This document shows, in pieces, positions 55,501 through 64,000 of a stretch of 64,000 nucleotides of DNA (its first letter is position 1; each line of letters opens with the position of its first letter). The DNA comes from Tubulanus polymorphus. Lineage: Eukaryota; Nemertea; Palaeonemertea; Tubulaniformes; Tubulanidae. A program made the position numbers and the translations under genes. Below the pieces are notes generated by a model. The model was not told where the DNA came from, did no database searches, and saw nothing but the letters and a program-made list of their open reading frames with translations. The stretch covers positions 9,600,850 through 9,664,849 of the forward strand of contig NC_134029.1 of assembly GCF_964204645.1 (NCBI RefSeq), written 5' to 3'.

Positions 55501-57556
55501 GAGAACTGTAGCTAACTAATGGATTATCATTATCTGATCTTTTGAAAGGCAGGGATGAAAATCTTCCGACCATAGACGGATTTCTGACCTTTTCTAACGT
55601 TTTCTTTATTCCTGAGAACAGTGTAAATCACCTCAATCGCGAGTGTCACATCGGAACACTCGGTAGTTAGGAGTGCTCCTTAAGACAGTTTTCGGCAGTT
55701 GTTAGCACAACTGTAGAGTCGGAGAAACCAATATGGCGTCTCATTCAAAAAGCGGCTCTAATTCAGGCCCAAACTGTTAACAGTTTGACCAAAAGGAAGT
55801 AAGTTTTTTGGCTAAAAGTTACTGATTTTTGTTCCCCAAAAGAATTTTTTTTTTGAAAATATTTTCAGACTTTTTCAATATGGGCTGTTTTCATCCCTGG
55901 AAAGGGATCTCTAACAGGGTAGGTTTTTTGATCTGTCATTTTTTGTGCAATTGGTGGCCATCTTAGTTTTATCTGTCCTCAATAGTAGAAGTATAAAAAT
56001 TTTTTGAGGTAAACGTCAACTGATTTTAACTTAAAGTCTTGGTTTAAACTCTCTGGTTTAAATTAGATAAACTTAAGTTATCATGAATTATCATTTGAAT
56101 TATTTTTTAGAGTACTGCCTTTTTAAACTGTCGATGAACGTTTTATCCGTGACCTGAAAAATACTAGGATGAATTGAAGTCAAGGTCAATATTTCAGTGG
56201 TAAAATTGAGGGTAAAAAGCTGGACTTGGAATGACCGTTTTTGATGGGTTTCGTCTTCAGACAAATTTATCTATGGCATCATCGTCATGTCTGTCTGTCT
56301 GTCTGTGGATGTTTCTTTATGACACGATTTAAGCTGTTTGTGTGGACCGATAATGCTGTAAATTGGCACATATATTCTGTACTGGTGCTGCTTGGTTTAT
56401 ATTTGATTCTGATGTTTATAAGTGCGCAAATTTGGTTATAAAATAATCAACGTTACTCGTTAGTTCAAGCCGCTGTAGCGCGTTATTATGGCGACGTTCA
56501 ATACACTCGCTGTGTGTATGTAACACAGAACACGTATGTTCATGGAGATATTGATACGCTCATACAGCACGCGCGCGCTTATCTAGTCTTACGCCTCGCG
56601 CGCAATATTCAGCGCTGATGCCGAGAGACTGGGGAGTTCTCCGGACACAACTACGCAGTGAACTATAGAACTTTTGGATTTCGGATAAGGCCGGATCATT
56701 CTTTGCAGTTTCAGACGGTCGCTACTCTTTACGTAAAAACCAGCGTAAATTAATTTACCAACTGAGATTTCCGCCCCAAATATATCACTAAAATTTACTG
56801 AGTACGGGAGCTTCAATCACAGTCGCAAGAAATGTTGATGACAAAGTCAAAGTTTAACTACATATTCCCCAAAACAAACAAGGCATTTTGATTAGTTTAT
56901 TTTGAACACCGAAATATTATCAGTGCACCATGGCAGGTAGCGTGCATCCTATAATTTCCGCAGTGATAACACCACACGCCCAAGATCTGTGTTTTGATCA
57001 ACGCTGAGAACTAACCTTAAGTAATTAAAGATATCATTAAGTGTCATCAATTGAACCCGTCATTTTTATGCCCTGACGTTAGCAATCGTTGGAGCCCGGC
57101 TATCTTGTATTTAGTTTGCAACACCGATGATCTTGATATTTTTGATACTTAGTGCACAACTCGCGTCGATTGCATTGTCAGCAATAACGTGTTAACTGTT
57201 AATCATTTATGTATCACTTCCGTGTAGTAACAGATAATGCTTCCCACGGAGAAGATTAGTGTTTTTACTGCATGCACACAGACGTGCGTCAACAGACCCA
57301 CATTTTAATTGTCGAATGGTCATGCAAAGATGTGATGTCACATTTAAAAACGTTTTAAGCTTGGGCCTAAATTGCTTTACAAATTAAAAGCTATCATGAA
57401 TGAAACTTTCGAAAATTTATTGCAAGTACTTTTTTTTTCAGTCGAAAAAAATACACATACCAAGAAGATATGGACATAATCAGATATTTGATCAAGAACA
57501 AACGATACCGTGATACTAAAGGAAATAGTGTTTGGAAAGAAATGGAAGAGGAACAG
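46448..57556 (+). CDS. TERF2IP: TERF2IP (RAP1) orthologue, BRCT and Myb exons (3' part outside window)
   Basis: Five exons join in one open frame of 163 residues with matching phases. Exon 1 gives F-Y-I-R-P-S-K-E-K-R-R-I-R-S-L-I, the start of the RAP1 BRCT domain; exons 2-3 complete it (K-N-G-G, then I-L-S-R-F-I-D-D-C). Exon 4 is an acidic linker. Exon 5 begins the Myb domain (K-Y-T-Y-Q-E-D-M-D-I-I, then G-N-S-V-W-K-E-M-E). Myb starts near residue 126, close to the human position of about 128. RAP1 binds TRF2 in shelterin, guards telomeres from homology-directed repair and acts on NF-kB and transcription. The TRF2-binding C-terminus lies beyond the window. As I recall, human TERF2IP encodes BRCT and Myb in one exon, so this intron-rich layout is notable. 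Confidence 0.88.
46640..46873. repeat. 234-bp palindromic fold-back element
   Basis: CACAGGGGCTCGTATCATAA at the left is matched by its exact complement ending at 46873. The arms continue through AGCTTAGATCATCCAGT with almost no mismatch for about 85-95 bases each. The centre holds three nested units of GGTACTATATATA-type hairpins. No coding capacity. Confidence 0.93.
48815..49602. mobile_element. PIF/Harbinger-type inverted-repeat element, copy 3
   Basis: 788 bp with termini AGGCTGGCTTATGTCGACAA and a right end complementary for about 38 bases, and TTA at 48812-48814 and 49603-49605. It has the best-preserved ends of the three copies, so probably the most recent insertion. Four CGACATAAGC-type words occur inside and at the ends. 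No transposase frame. Confidence 0.9.
50124..50235. mobile_element. 112-bp hairpin element
   Basis: ACTGGTTTTATAGACTAGTA pairs with TACCAGTCTATAAAACCGG, and ACTTTAACCCGGGGG with CCCCCCGTTAAAGT. Almost the whole element is arm. Confidence 0.75.
50632..50772. mobile_element. 141-bp inverted-repeat element with CAGTTGCA ends
   Basis: GGGGCCAGTTGCATAGTCAT pairs with ATGACTGTGCAACTGGTGCC; GACTTGAGACCAGTCTAAGA also pairs imperfectly with the opposite arm. Non-coding. Confidence 0.75.
50828..50989. mobile_element. 162-bp inverted-repeat element with GGGATCATTCATTTATTA ends
   Basis: Both ends read GGGATCATTCATTTATTA on their own strand, followed by a CGTATGCA/GTACGCA variant. The flanks share TAT (50825-50827 and 50990-50992), compatible with a TA or TAT target. 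Confidence 0.75.
51009..51061 (+). CDS. TERF2IP: TERF2IP exon 2 (BRCT)
   Basis: 53 bp between TTTTTTAG and ATACG|GTGAGT. It encodes K-N-G-G at the BRCT glycine turn and ends with two bases of an arginine codon completed by exon 3. Short, but phase-compatible on both sides, and it fills exactly the gap in the BRCT fold. Confidence 0.82.
51348..51452 (+). CDS. TERF2IP: TERF2IP exon 3 (end of BRCT)
   Basis: 105 bp from TTTTCAG to TATTT|GTAAGA, giving residues 52-85. I-L-S-R-F-I-D-D-C-L matches the last BRCT helix, as in human F-I-S-T-Q-Y-I-L-D-C-V. The other two frames contain stops. Confidence 0.87.
51611..53332 (+). repeat. 850-bp tandem duplication of Repeat A
   Basis: 51611-52460 and 52461-53332 are nearly identical. 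Each starts with the hairpin TAGCCCACTTGGGACTTTA and ends GACATTAGTTTTT. Visible differences are a few substitutions, a longer CCGT tract and two small insertions (about 9 and 5 bases) in the second copy. The high identity points to a recent duplication. Open frames of 70 codons occur at equal positions in both copies and are products of the repeat. Confidence 0.93.
52313..54071 (+). promoter_or_regulatory. Array of eight CTCF-like motifs
   Basis: Motifs TGGCCACCAGGGGGCGTT or TGGTCACCAGGGGGCGTT (one copy TGGTCTCC) start at 52313, 53180, 53339, 53493, 53647, 53746, 53900 and 54054, all in plus orientation. The first two match 17 of 19 positions of the vertebrate CTCF consensus as I remember it. 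Regular spacing is 154 bp. Binding is not shown; the words belong to a repeated unit, so they may be passengers. Confidence 0.55.
53339..54152 (+). repeat. 407-bp tandem duplication of a 154-bp-periodic block
   Basis: 53339-53745 repeats as 53746-54152. All three CTCF-like words shift by exactly 407 bases (53339/53746, 53493/53900, 53647/54054). Each block has two full 154-bp units and a 99-bp end piece with AGTGGGCATGGTGTCCCTGG. Confidence 0.95.
55087..55203 (+). CDS. TERF2IP: TERF2IP exon 4 (linker)
   Basis: 117 bp from TTTCTAG to TCTGG|GTAAGG, giving residues 87-124. It starts I-K-D-F-G-V-A-R-L, has an E-D-D-D-H acidic run and leads into the Myb exon with a split glycine codon. Linkers here vary between species, so support comes mainly from phase and position. 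Confidence 0.8.
55325..55560 (+). repeat. Diverged Repeat A copy
   Basis: It opens with AGCCAACTTGCGTTTTTAGT and GCTATTGCGTTAGC, followed by AGGAAGTTTTGAAGACACTT, parallel to 51611-51720. The hairpin is degraded and the CTCF-like part is absent. Confidence 0.6.
57442..57556 (+). CDS. TERF2IP: TERF2IP exon 5 (first part of Myb)
   Basis: 115 bp from TTTTTTTTCAG to GAACAG|GTACAA, giving residues 126-163 and ending in phase 0. The first Myb helix carries E-D-M-D-I-I and the second G-N-S-V-W-K-E-M-E, with the conserved tryptophan. The third helix (W-x-S-L-x-x-R-Y-x-K in human) must be in the next exon, which I could not find before 64000. Confidence 0.88.
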
Positions 57557-57802
57557 GTACAAGATGGTCACTATGGTGGCATTTGCATGAACTAGTCAGT
57601 CGCACATGCTCTCGCACGTTTTAATCCATGATTTCGTTAATACTACTGGTTTTTAAAAAAAGTTTTTTTGTTTTCATTTATCAGTGACAGTTTACATATT
57701 GTACATATGTTTGAACTAGAACAACTTTGAAAACAACGTATACTCAATGAACATTAATTCACTTTAATCACAAAGAGGGAATTATAAGTAACAAAATTAT
57801 TG

Positions 57803-57850
57803 CATTGTCGGGATTCGAACACGATGTGGCATCAACTGCGTCGACGTCTT
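57803..57850 (-). repeat. tRNA-like box B relic
   Basis: The minus strand reads GTGTTCGAATCCCGACAATG about 20 bases after GCAGTTGATGCC. Only a partial T-arm and no full cloverleaf are seen, so it is a SINE head or tRNA pseudogene at best. Confidence 0.3.
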
Positions 57851-58422
57851 TTAAGTAATTTAGGTAATGTTGAGTTCATCTGCCAAACGGAAGATGGTAC
57901 AAAGTGGCGGCGATAGATGAAACCGAAATGGAAAATGACGGATTGGGACTTATATCAGTCTGATTACGTGATTTGCTAAAACAAAATGGCGGCTTTTTGA
58001 ATCGCTCATATATGAATCAGATAGCGAGAATTGACGTGTCCAGACTAATGTGAGTCATAATCTGTGATTTACGGTTGAGTTAACGCTCAAGGTCGTCCGG
58101 TAGATTTTAGGCTTTTCGGGGTGCACTTTAATCAAAGGATGACGATTCTTAGTGTTATTCTTGTCGCTGTTTAGACCCGGTAATTATGCGGGATTAATTC
58201 ATAATAAATTACTATACGCAAATTCGAATGGTTAGGGGCTGAGTTATATTTCTGACAGAATTGAAAATTACGTTTATCAGCTATTAGTAGTTGAATCTGA
58301 AAGGAGTTATATTTTATGAAAAATTTTTGGATGGAAAGTGGAAAATTTTAATAATAATAATAAATATAGCTGCAAAGCAGCGATAACGGGTTTTCTGCAC
58401 AGTCTTAGAATCCAGTTCAACG

Positions 58423-58660
58423 GTGGATTTCGACAAAGCATTTGATAAGGCACAACATCAGGCATTACTAACCAGGCTATTAGGAAACATCATTAATGAT
58501 AGGTCACTCAAATGGCTCAGCAGTTATCTCTGAACGAAAACTTGTAGCCGAAATCAATGGTACGCCTCATCTTGGAATAAGTCAGTCTAACTAGTGGAGT
58601 CACGCAAGGTAGTATCCTAAGTTGTCTTCTGTTTAATGTCCTGACAAATGAAATACACAG
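58423..58660 (+). pseudogene. Non-LTR reverse transcriptase relic
   Basis: The plus-strand frame reads V-D-F-D-K-A-F-D-K-A, then L-K-W-L-S-S-Y-L, and after in-frame stops T-S-G-V-T-Q-G-S-I-L-S-C-L-L-F-N-V. These are RT motifs around D-x-S-K-A-F-D and S-G-V-P-Q-G-S-x-L-G-P-L-L-F. The A-D-D box is missing. It is a dead 240-bp fragment. Confidence 0.88.
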
Positions 58661-58689
58661 TAATCCAACATATACCAGACCGAGTAAAT

Positions 58690-59215
58690 TTCCAAATCGA
58701 ACTTAACGCGCTGTTCGACCAAAAAACTTAATGTTCCAACCAGAAAATCTTGTTCGAATGAAAATAATTCTGTTTGATCGAACAATACGCTTTTTGCTTG
58801 AACCAAAAATTTTCTTCATTCTGACAGAAAATGTGTTTGAATAAAAAGCTATGTTATTGTTGAAATGAAAAATTTGGTTGAGCGAAAACAATTTTTATGA
58901 AAAAAATTCTGTTCGATTGAACGAAATACTTAATACTTTCGGTTCGGAGAAAAAACTTTTTTCAATATGATTGTTCGAACGAAACACTTAATGTTCTGAC
59001 AAGAAAATTCTGTTCAAATTAAAACGATTCTGTTCAATTGAATGATTGTTCGAACGAAAAACCTTTCGTTTGGACAAAAAAAAGTTTGTTCAACTTTGTT
59101 CTAACGATTTTTTCAAATTGGTTCAATTGTATAGAATATTTTTGGTTCGAACAAAAAAAATTTTGTTCCGACGAAAGAACTTTCAAGCGAAAGGTCTTTT
59201 GAACGAAAAAAAAGA
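58690..59215. repeat. Degenerate TTCGAACGAAA-rich tandem region
   Basis: Words such as GTTCGAACGAAA, CTTAATGTTC and ATTCTGTTC recur at irregular 20-40-base intervals on both strands for about 530 bases. It looks like an old satellite. No gene. Confidence 0.6.
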
Positions 59216-59436
59216 TATTTCTGGTGCTCCGCAGTAACTTAAAGCCAGACGTAGGTTGTTCTTGTGACACGATGCGATCCTCGCGTTGCATCGCAAGTTT
59301 CGATGCAAGTCGCTTGCAATACGATTGTGTGCGACTAGTTTCTGCCAGTCGCTAGAGGGTGTCGGTTGGTTGTGACAGTCGTGTCGCGTCGCAGAAAGTA
59401 GAACACCTACGACTCCATGTGACTGGCGTTGCTGAA

Positions 59437-60110
59437 AGATGAGGACGCCAGTGATATGACGACTGAGTTTCAAGTCGTCAAAACGTCACGATATGTCGAC
59501 ATATTCATGTCGAATTGATGCGATATATCGACATAAATATGGCGACTTGTCGAGTTGGAACGCAACAACTCGAGGCCCTTTATCGCATCCGTAGATCTTT
59601 CATTAAGTAGGATCACTTGAATGATCGCTTTAATATCACTTTAAAAAAAAAAGAATCTGCCAAAATGACCTTAATATTCGACACTATATCTACGGAAGCG
59701 ATAAGGGGCCTCGAGATGACGCGTTCCAACTCGACAAGTCGCCATATTATTGTCGACATACCGCGATGTATCGCGTCAAGTCGACATGAATATGTCGATA
59801 TATCGTGACGTTTTGACGACATATTTCGTTTACTCAACCATTTTCCTCGCGACAAGTCGACATATTCCTGACGACTTGAAACTCAGTCGTCATATTACTG
59901 GCGTCCTCATCTTACATTTAGACATGTCTTCAAATGACGGCTTGTCCCGTGGAAAATGAGCAAATAAGCGAAATTTGTCGTGAAAACGTCACGATATGTA
60001 GACATATTCATGTGGACTTGACACGATATATCGCGATATATCGACATAAATATGGCGACTTGTCGAGTTTGAACATGACAACTCGAGGCCCTTTATCGCT
60101 TCCGTACTAT
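59437..60110. repeat. Three-arm inverted-repeat complex rich in TCGACATA words
   Basis: Arm A (59437-59598) is repeated inverted as B (59690-59912) and again in A's orientation as C (about 59975-60108). Shared blocks include AACTCGAGGCCCTTTATCGC, ATGGCGACTTGTCGAGTT and CATATTCATGTCGA. Arm B carries a 50-base insertion (about 59819-59870). Many palindromic GTCGAC and ATATCG words occur within the arms. Confidence 0.85.
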
Positions 60111-60117
60111 ATATCAG

Positions 60118-61850
60118 ATAAACCAAAATAATCAATTGTCGCGGGCGATAAAACCAAAATAATCAATTGTCGCTGGCGATAAAACCAAAATATTGAATTG
60201 TCGCGGGCGACAAAACCAAAAAAATGAATTGTCGCGGGCGATAAAACCAAAATAATGAATTGTCGCGGGCGACAAAACCAAAATATTCAATTGTCGCGGG
60301 CAACAAAACCAAACTAATGAATTGTCGCGGGCGATAAAGCCAAAATAATGAATTGTCGCGGGCGATAAAACCAAAATATTGAAGTGTCGCAGGCGATAAA
60401 ACCGCGACAAAAAGAGAAAAAAATTGTCGCGGGTGATAAAACCAAAATAATGAATTGTCGCGGGCGATAAAACCAAAATATTGAAGTGTCGCAGGCGATA
60501 AAACCGCGACAAAAAGAGAAAAAAATTGTCGCGGGTGATAAAACCAAAATAATGAATTGTCGCGGGCGATAAAACCAAAATATTCTATTGTCGGGGGCAA
60601 CAAAACCAAAATAATCAATTGTCGCGGGCGATAAAACCAAAATAATCAATTGTCGCTGGCGATAAAACCAAAATATTGAATTGTCGCGGGCGACAAAACC
60701 AAAAAAATGAATTGTCGCGGGCGATAAAACCAAAATAATGAATTGTCGCGGGCGATAAAGCCAAAATAATGAATTGTCGCAGGCGACAAAACCAAAATAT
60801 TCAATTGTCGCGGGCAACAAAACCAAAATAATCAATTGTCGCGGGCGATAAAACCAAAATAATCAATTGTCGCTGGCGATAAAACCAAAATATTGAATTG
60901 TCGGGGCGACAAAACCAAAAAAATGAATTGTCGCGGGCGATAAAACCAAAATAATGAATTGTCGCGGGCGACAAAACCAAAATATTCAATTGTCGGGGCG
61001 ACAAAACCAAACTAATGAATTGTCGCGGGCGATAAAACCAAAATAATGAATTGTCGCGGGCGATAAAACCAAAATATTGAAGTGTCGCAGGCGATAAAAC
61101 CGCGACAAAAAGAGAAAAAAATTGTCGCGGGCGATAAAACCAAAATAATGAATTGTCGCGGGCGATAAAACCAAAATATTGAATTGTCGTCGGCGACAAA
61201 TCCAAAAAATGAATTGTCGCGGGGTATAAAACCAAAATCTTGAATTTTCGCCATTGTCGTGTGCGACAAAACCAAAATAATGAATTGTCGCGGGCGATAA
61301 AACCAAAATAATGAATTGTCGTGGGCGATAAAACCAAAATATTGAATTGTCGTGGGCGACAAAACCAAAATATTGTTTTGTCGCGGGTGACAAAACCAAA
61401 TTAATGAATTGTCTCGGGCGATTAAACCAAAATAATGAATTGTCGCGGGCGATAAAACCAAAATAATGAATTGTCGCGGGCGATAAAACCAAAATATTGA
61501 ATTGTCGCGGGCGACAAATCCAAAAAATGAATTGTCGTGGCAGAAAAACCAAAATCTTGAATTGTCGCGGGCAAAAGAACCAAACTAATGAATTGTTGCA
61601 GGCGATAAAACCAAAATAATGAAATGCGCGGGGGATAAAACCGCGACAAAAAAAATTGTCGCGGGCGATAAAACCAAAATAATGAATCGTCGCGGGCGAT
61701 AAAACCAAAATAATGAATTGTCGCGGGCGATAAAACCAAAATATTGAATTGTCATGAGCGTCAAAACCAAAATATTTATTTGTCGCGGGTGACAAAACCA
61801 AATTAATGAATTGTCGCTGGCGACAAAACCAAAATTATTGTTTTGTCGCG
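60118..61850. repeat. 31-bp minisatellite with higher-order structure
   Basis: About 55 head-to-tail units of GATAAAACCAAAATAATGAA plus TTGTCGCGGGC. Units with GGGCGACAA form a 7-bp hairpin with TTGTCGC. Blocks beginning at about 60122, 60605 and 60825 share the same sequence of unit variants, and an insert GCGACAAAAAGAG recurs at about 60404, 60506 and 61102, so larger blocks have duplicated. Overlapping minus-strand frames of up to 271 codons come from the unit containing no minus-strand stop in any frame; they are not evidence of a protein. Confidence 0.97.
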
Positions 61851-61942
61851 TTATTTTAGTTTTGTCGTTTTGTCATAATGTCGCCCTCATTTGCATATAC
61901 GTGTTTTTTTTACGCATGGCCCTTATCAGCCACCATACTAAA

Positions 61943-62303
61943 GCCTTAAGGTCGCGTAAAACTCGATAAACACTTCAAGCGACACAGCGAACGATCTCCT
62001 TTCCCCCACAGCGAACGCTTAACCTAGTAGAGGCTACTAGCCTATGTAGGCCTATGTATATGCGTAGGCCTAACATCCGGACAGATTGGTCGTAGGCCTA
62101 TTGAATTCAACAACCCACCTAGATATCGTAAATTTTGTTTTGAAGTTCAATCCAATGAGTCCGTTAATAAACGCAACAATTGTACTGTGTTTGTTTGAGA
62201 CAGTAAAGCTCAGTACCGGTAGGCTTTAAGCCGCGTCAAACTCGATAAACACTTCAAGCGACACAGCGAACGATCCCTTTCCCCCACAGCGAACGTTTAC
62301 TCC
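61943..62303. repeat. 80-bp direct repeat pair
   Basis: AACTCGATAAACACTTCAAG followed by CGACACAGCGAACGATC and CCCCCACAGCGAACG occurs at 61943-62027 and again at 62222-62303, with few differences. It follows directly on the minisatellite. Confidence 0.9.
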
Positions 62304-63149
62304 GAATGTCAAGTGTGAGTCCAGCATACGGAAAGGATTATGTGTTATATACTTGTATTTAGTAAATACCTTGTGCATTTGACAATGATCGGTATGTACT
62401 GTAGGAAATATAGAGTATTGATGCTATTGATATAGAGGTTGTAGCCCGCGGCCGAATAAAGTAATATATTCTTTTATTTTGATACCTTGTCGACATAACA
62501 GCTTTTCTCCGCTATATCTCTTCGGCGTGTTTAGTTTAGGCCTACGATTCCTCGGTACACTAAAGATTTATCTTAGTAAATACTCGGTTAATTCGGTAAA
62601 GAAAAATAGGTATTGTTATACTAACTCCTTGAAACCCGCAGCCAAATTACTGGTAGTAATAAATTAATTTGTACTCGATTTGATTCTCATGATGAGGAGA
62701 AACTCGCAGCTGATCCCCGGAACGACGATGTAGTAACACACGTCGATTCGTCGATGTTTACGGCTCGACAGTGCTTTTAAAATCTAAAGTAGTAAATTTC
62801 CAGTGTATCGGTAATATGATTTGATGAGGAAAATGGGCTATTGTTAAAATCACTGTTTGAAGACCGCGACTGAATTTGAAGTCTGCGGCAATAAATTAGT
62901 TCATTTATACTTGAATTGATAATCGAAGTGACAGTCGGCCTGCGGGTTGATTTCGGGATGACGACTCGAAAAACATGTCGCCCCATTGAATGGGGCTAAA
63001 TTTTCGATGTTTACGGCCCGACAGCGCTTTTGTAACGATGATTCGTGAAAAAACACGCGGGCTATTTGTAGATCTCAGTGAGCTGAACGATATTATATGG
63101 ATTGTATATGAAACAGCGGTAAGGTAAAAAAGCCTATGTTCTTTTGGTA

Positions 63150-63290
63150 AAAATAGTGTGGAAGAAAATAATAATAATAATAATCACGCGGATATCAATA
63201 GGGTTTTCTGTGAAATAACAGAAAACCCTAATAATCAACAGAATTACAAGAGGGTTTCTGCGAAAGCAGCAGAAACCCTAATAAACAGAT
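63150..63290. repeat. (ATA)n plus AGGGTTTTCTG hairpin repeat
   Basis: An ATA tract is followed by AGGGTTTTCTGTGAAATA with the complementary arm ACAGAAAACCCT, and then a second hairpin (AGGGTTTCTGCG...GCAGAAACCCT). Related pieces with a short ATA tract and CAATAGGGTT lie at 30010-30060 and 63800-63835; a TTTTCTGC word follows an ATA tract at 58350-58400. Confidence 0.65.
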
Positions 63291-64000
63291 CGACATGATA
63301 AAGTTGGAAAGTATATTTAGCGGAAGTTTCATCAACCTTGGGTTTAATCTTTATGTATGACTGCGTATCATCAGCATGCAAATGAAAATCACACAGCTTC
63401 CAGGTGTTACGCAGATTCGATTCACACATCAAATTTATTGAACATAAGCTATTGCCTCTAGCTGTTCAGACAATAGTCCATGTGAACTATCATTTACATG
63501 GGTCGCCCACAAAAAGAAGGTGATTTGTGTATATGAATGAACTTCTTAATTCTACAAATTTCGTGTAAATTTTTTTGGAAAAATTGATCAGTGGGCTGCG
63601 CAGCTCCTTTGCCTGCTGCTATGGTTATAGGATGTATTTTTTTCTCGATTTTGCATGATAAAATTAACATAAATACCATAATCATAAATAGATCAAAATA
63701 GTGAAAAATAGATAAAGAATTAGAACGTTTATTACCGATTAGTTTTTGAATCTGACAGAGGATGGATTTTATGAAATTTTTCTGGCTGGGAAGGCGAAAG
63801 TAATATAATCACAAGGAATACAATAGGGTTCTGAGAGAAAATAACAAACCAGGCAACTATGTGACACTGTGGGTCCTTTGAAAACTTTCAAACTTTTTTC
63901 TCAGATTTGACTTATTTTTCTCTTCCCTTGAAACAATACATCAGCAATGCGGACATCTTTTAGGCTTTTGATTGGTCTGCAAAATTTCATCAGTTCGACT

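Larger units (their letters stand above)
57557..64000. other. TERF2IP intron 5 (partial) or 3' region
   Basis: No exon with the third Myb helix or the C-terminal TRF2-binding domain is visible. The stretch holds a tRNA-like relic, an RT relic, an inverted complex, the 31-bp minisatellite, an 80-bp direct repeat (61943-62027 and 62222-62303) and hairpin repeats. The intron is therefore at least 6.4 kb if the gene continues. Confidence 0.55.

Noticed and set aside
60986-61801. 271-codon minus-strand frame and its overlapping companions
   Set aside because: They come from a 31-bp tandem unit lacking minus-strand stops. The same cyclic peptide appears in every frame, so the length is not evidence of coding.
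1-64000. Bacterial-type features (operons, ribosome binding sites, CRISPR, rRNA)
   Set aside because: The sequence is eukaryotic with spliced genes; the regular arrays seen are satellites without CRISPR-like unique spacers.

Overview
The window is animal nuclear DNA: intron-rich, AT-rich and crowded with transposon relics. It carries the 5' parts of two protein genes arranged head to head. The shape of the genes (short exons, long introns), one RASGRF gene resembling both vertebrate RASGRF1 and RASGRF2, frequent 'aggcct' words, Penelope, Polinton and DIRS-type relics, and many small inverted-repeat elements all suggest a marine invertebrate, perhaps a non-vertebrate deuterostome. The phylum cannot be fixed by eye.

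Positions 865-40146 (minus strand) hold the first eleven coding exons of a RASGRF orthologue, a calcium/calmodulin-responsive guanine-nucleotide exchange factor for Ras and Rac. The exons are at 39877-40146, 26244-26350, 23069-23216, 20697-20783, 20249-20502, 18097-18176, 17281-17474, 9309-9419, 8710-8827, 2756-2928 and 865-943. All eleven join in one open frame of 540 residues through GT-AG junctions with matching phases. They give the first PH domain, a coiled coil, an IQ motif, the DH domain and the start of the second PH domain. The Ras-GEF half lies beyond the left edge.

Positions 46448-57556 (plus strand) hold five exons of a TERF2IP (RAP1) orthologue, a shelterin/telomere and chromatin protein: 46448-46546, 51009-51061, 51348-51452, 55087-55203 and 57442-57556. 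They encode 163 residues covering the BRCT domain, a linker and the first part of the Myb domain. The rest lies beyond the right edge.

The 6.3 kb between the two start codons contains a TATA-like site for RASGRF, a 1,162-bp Polinton-like element (75-bp inverted termini, 5'-AG ends, 6-bp target duplication CCTTTA), a decayed Penelope-like retroelement and a GA-rich microsatellite. The introns carry three copies of a PIF/Harbinger-type element, one with its empty site preserved elsewhere in the window. They also carry a dispersed 'Repeat A' family, palindromes, microsatellites, and relics of non-LTR and DIRS-like reverse transcriptases.

The observations most worth a second look are: an ordered array of eight CTCF-like sites at a 154-bp period inside TERF2IP intron 3, built by nested tandem duplication; a 93-bp in-frame copy of the end of RASGRF exon 7 that looks like a cassette exon inside the DH domain; the Polinton-derived mini-element; and a 31-bp minisatellite whose unit has no stop codon in any minus-strand frame.
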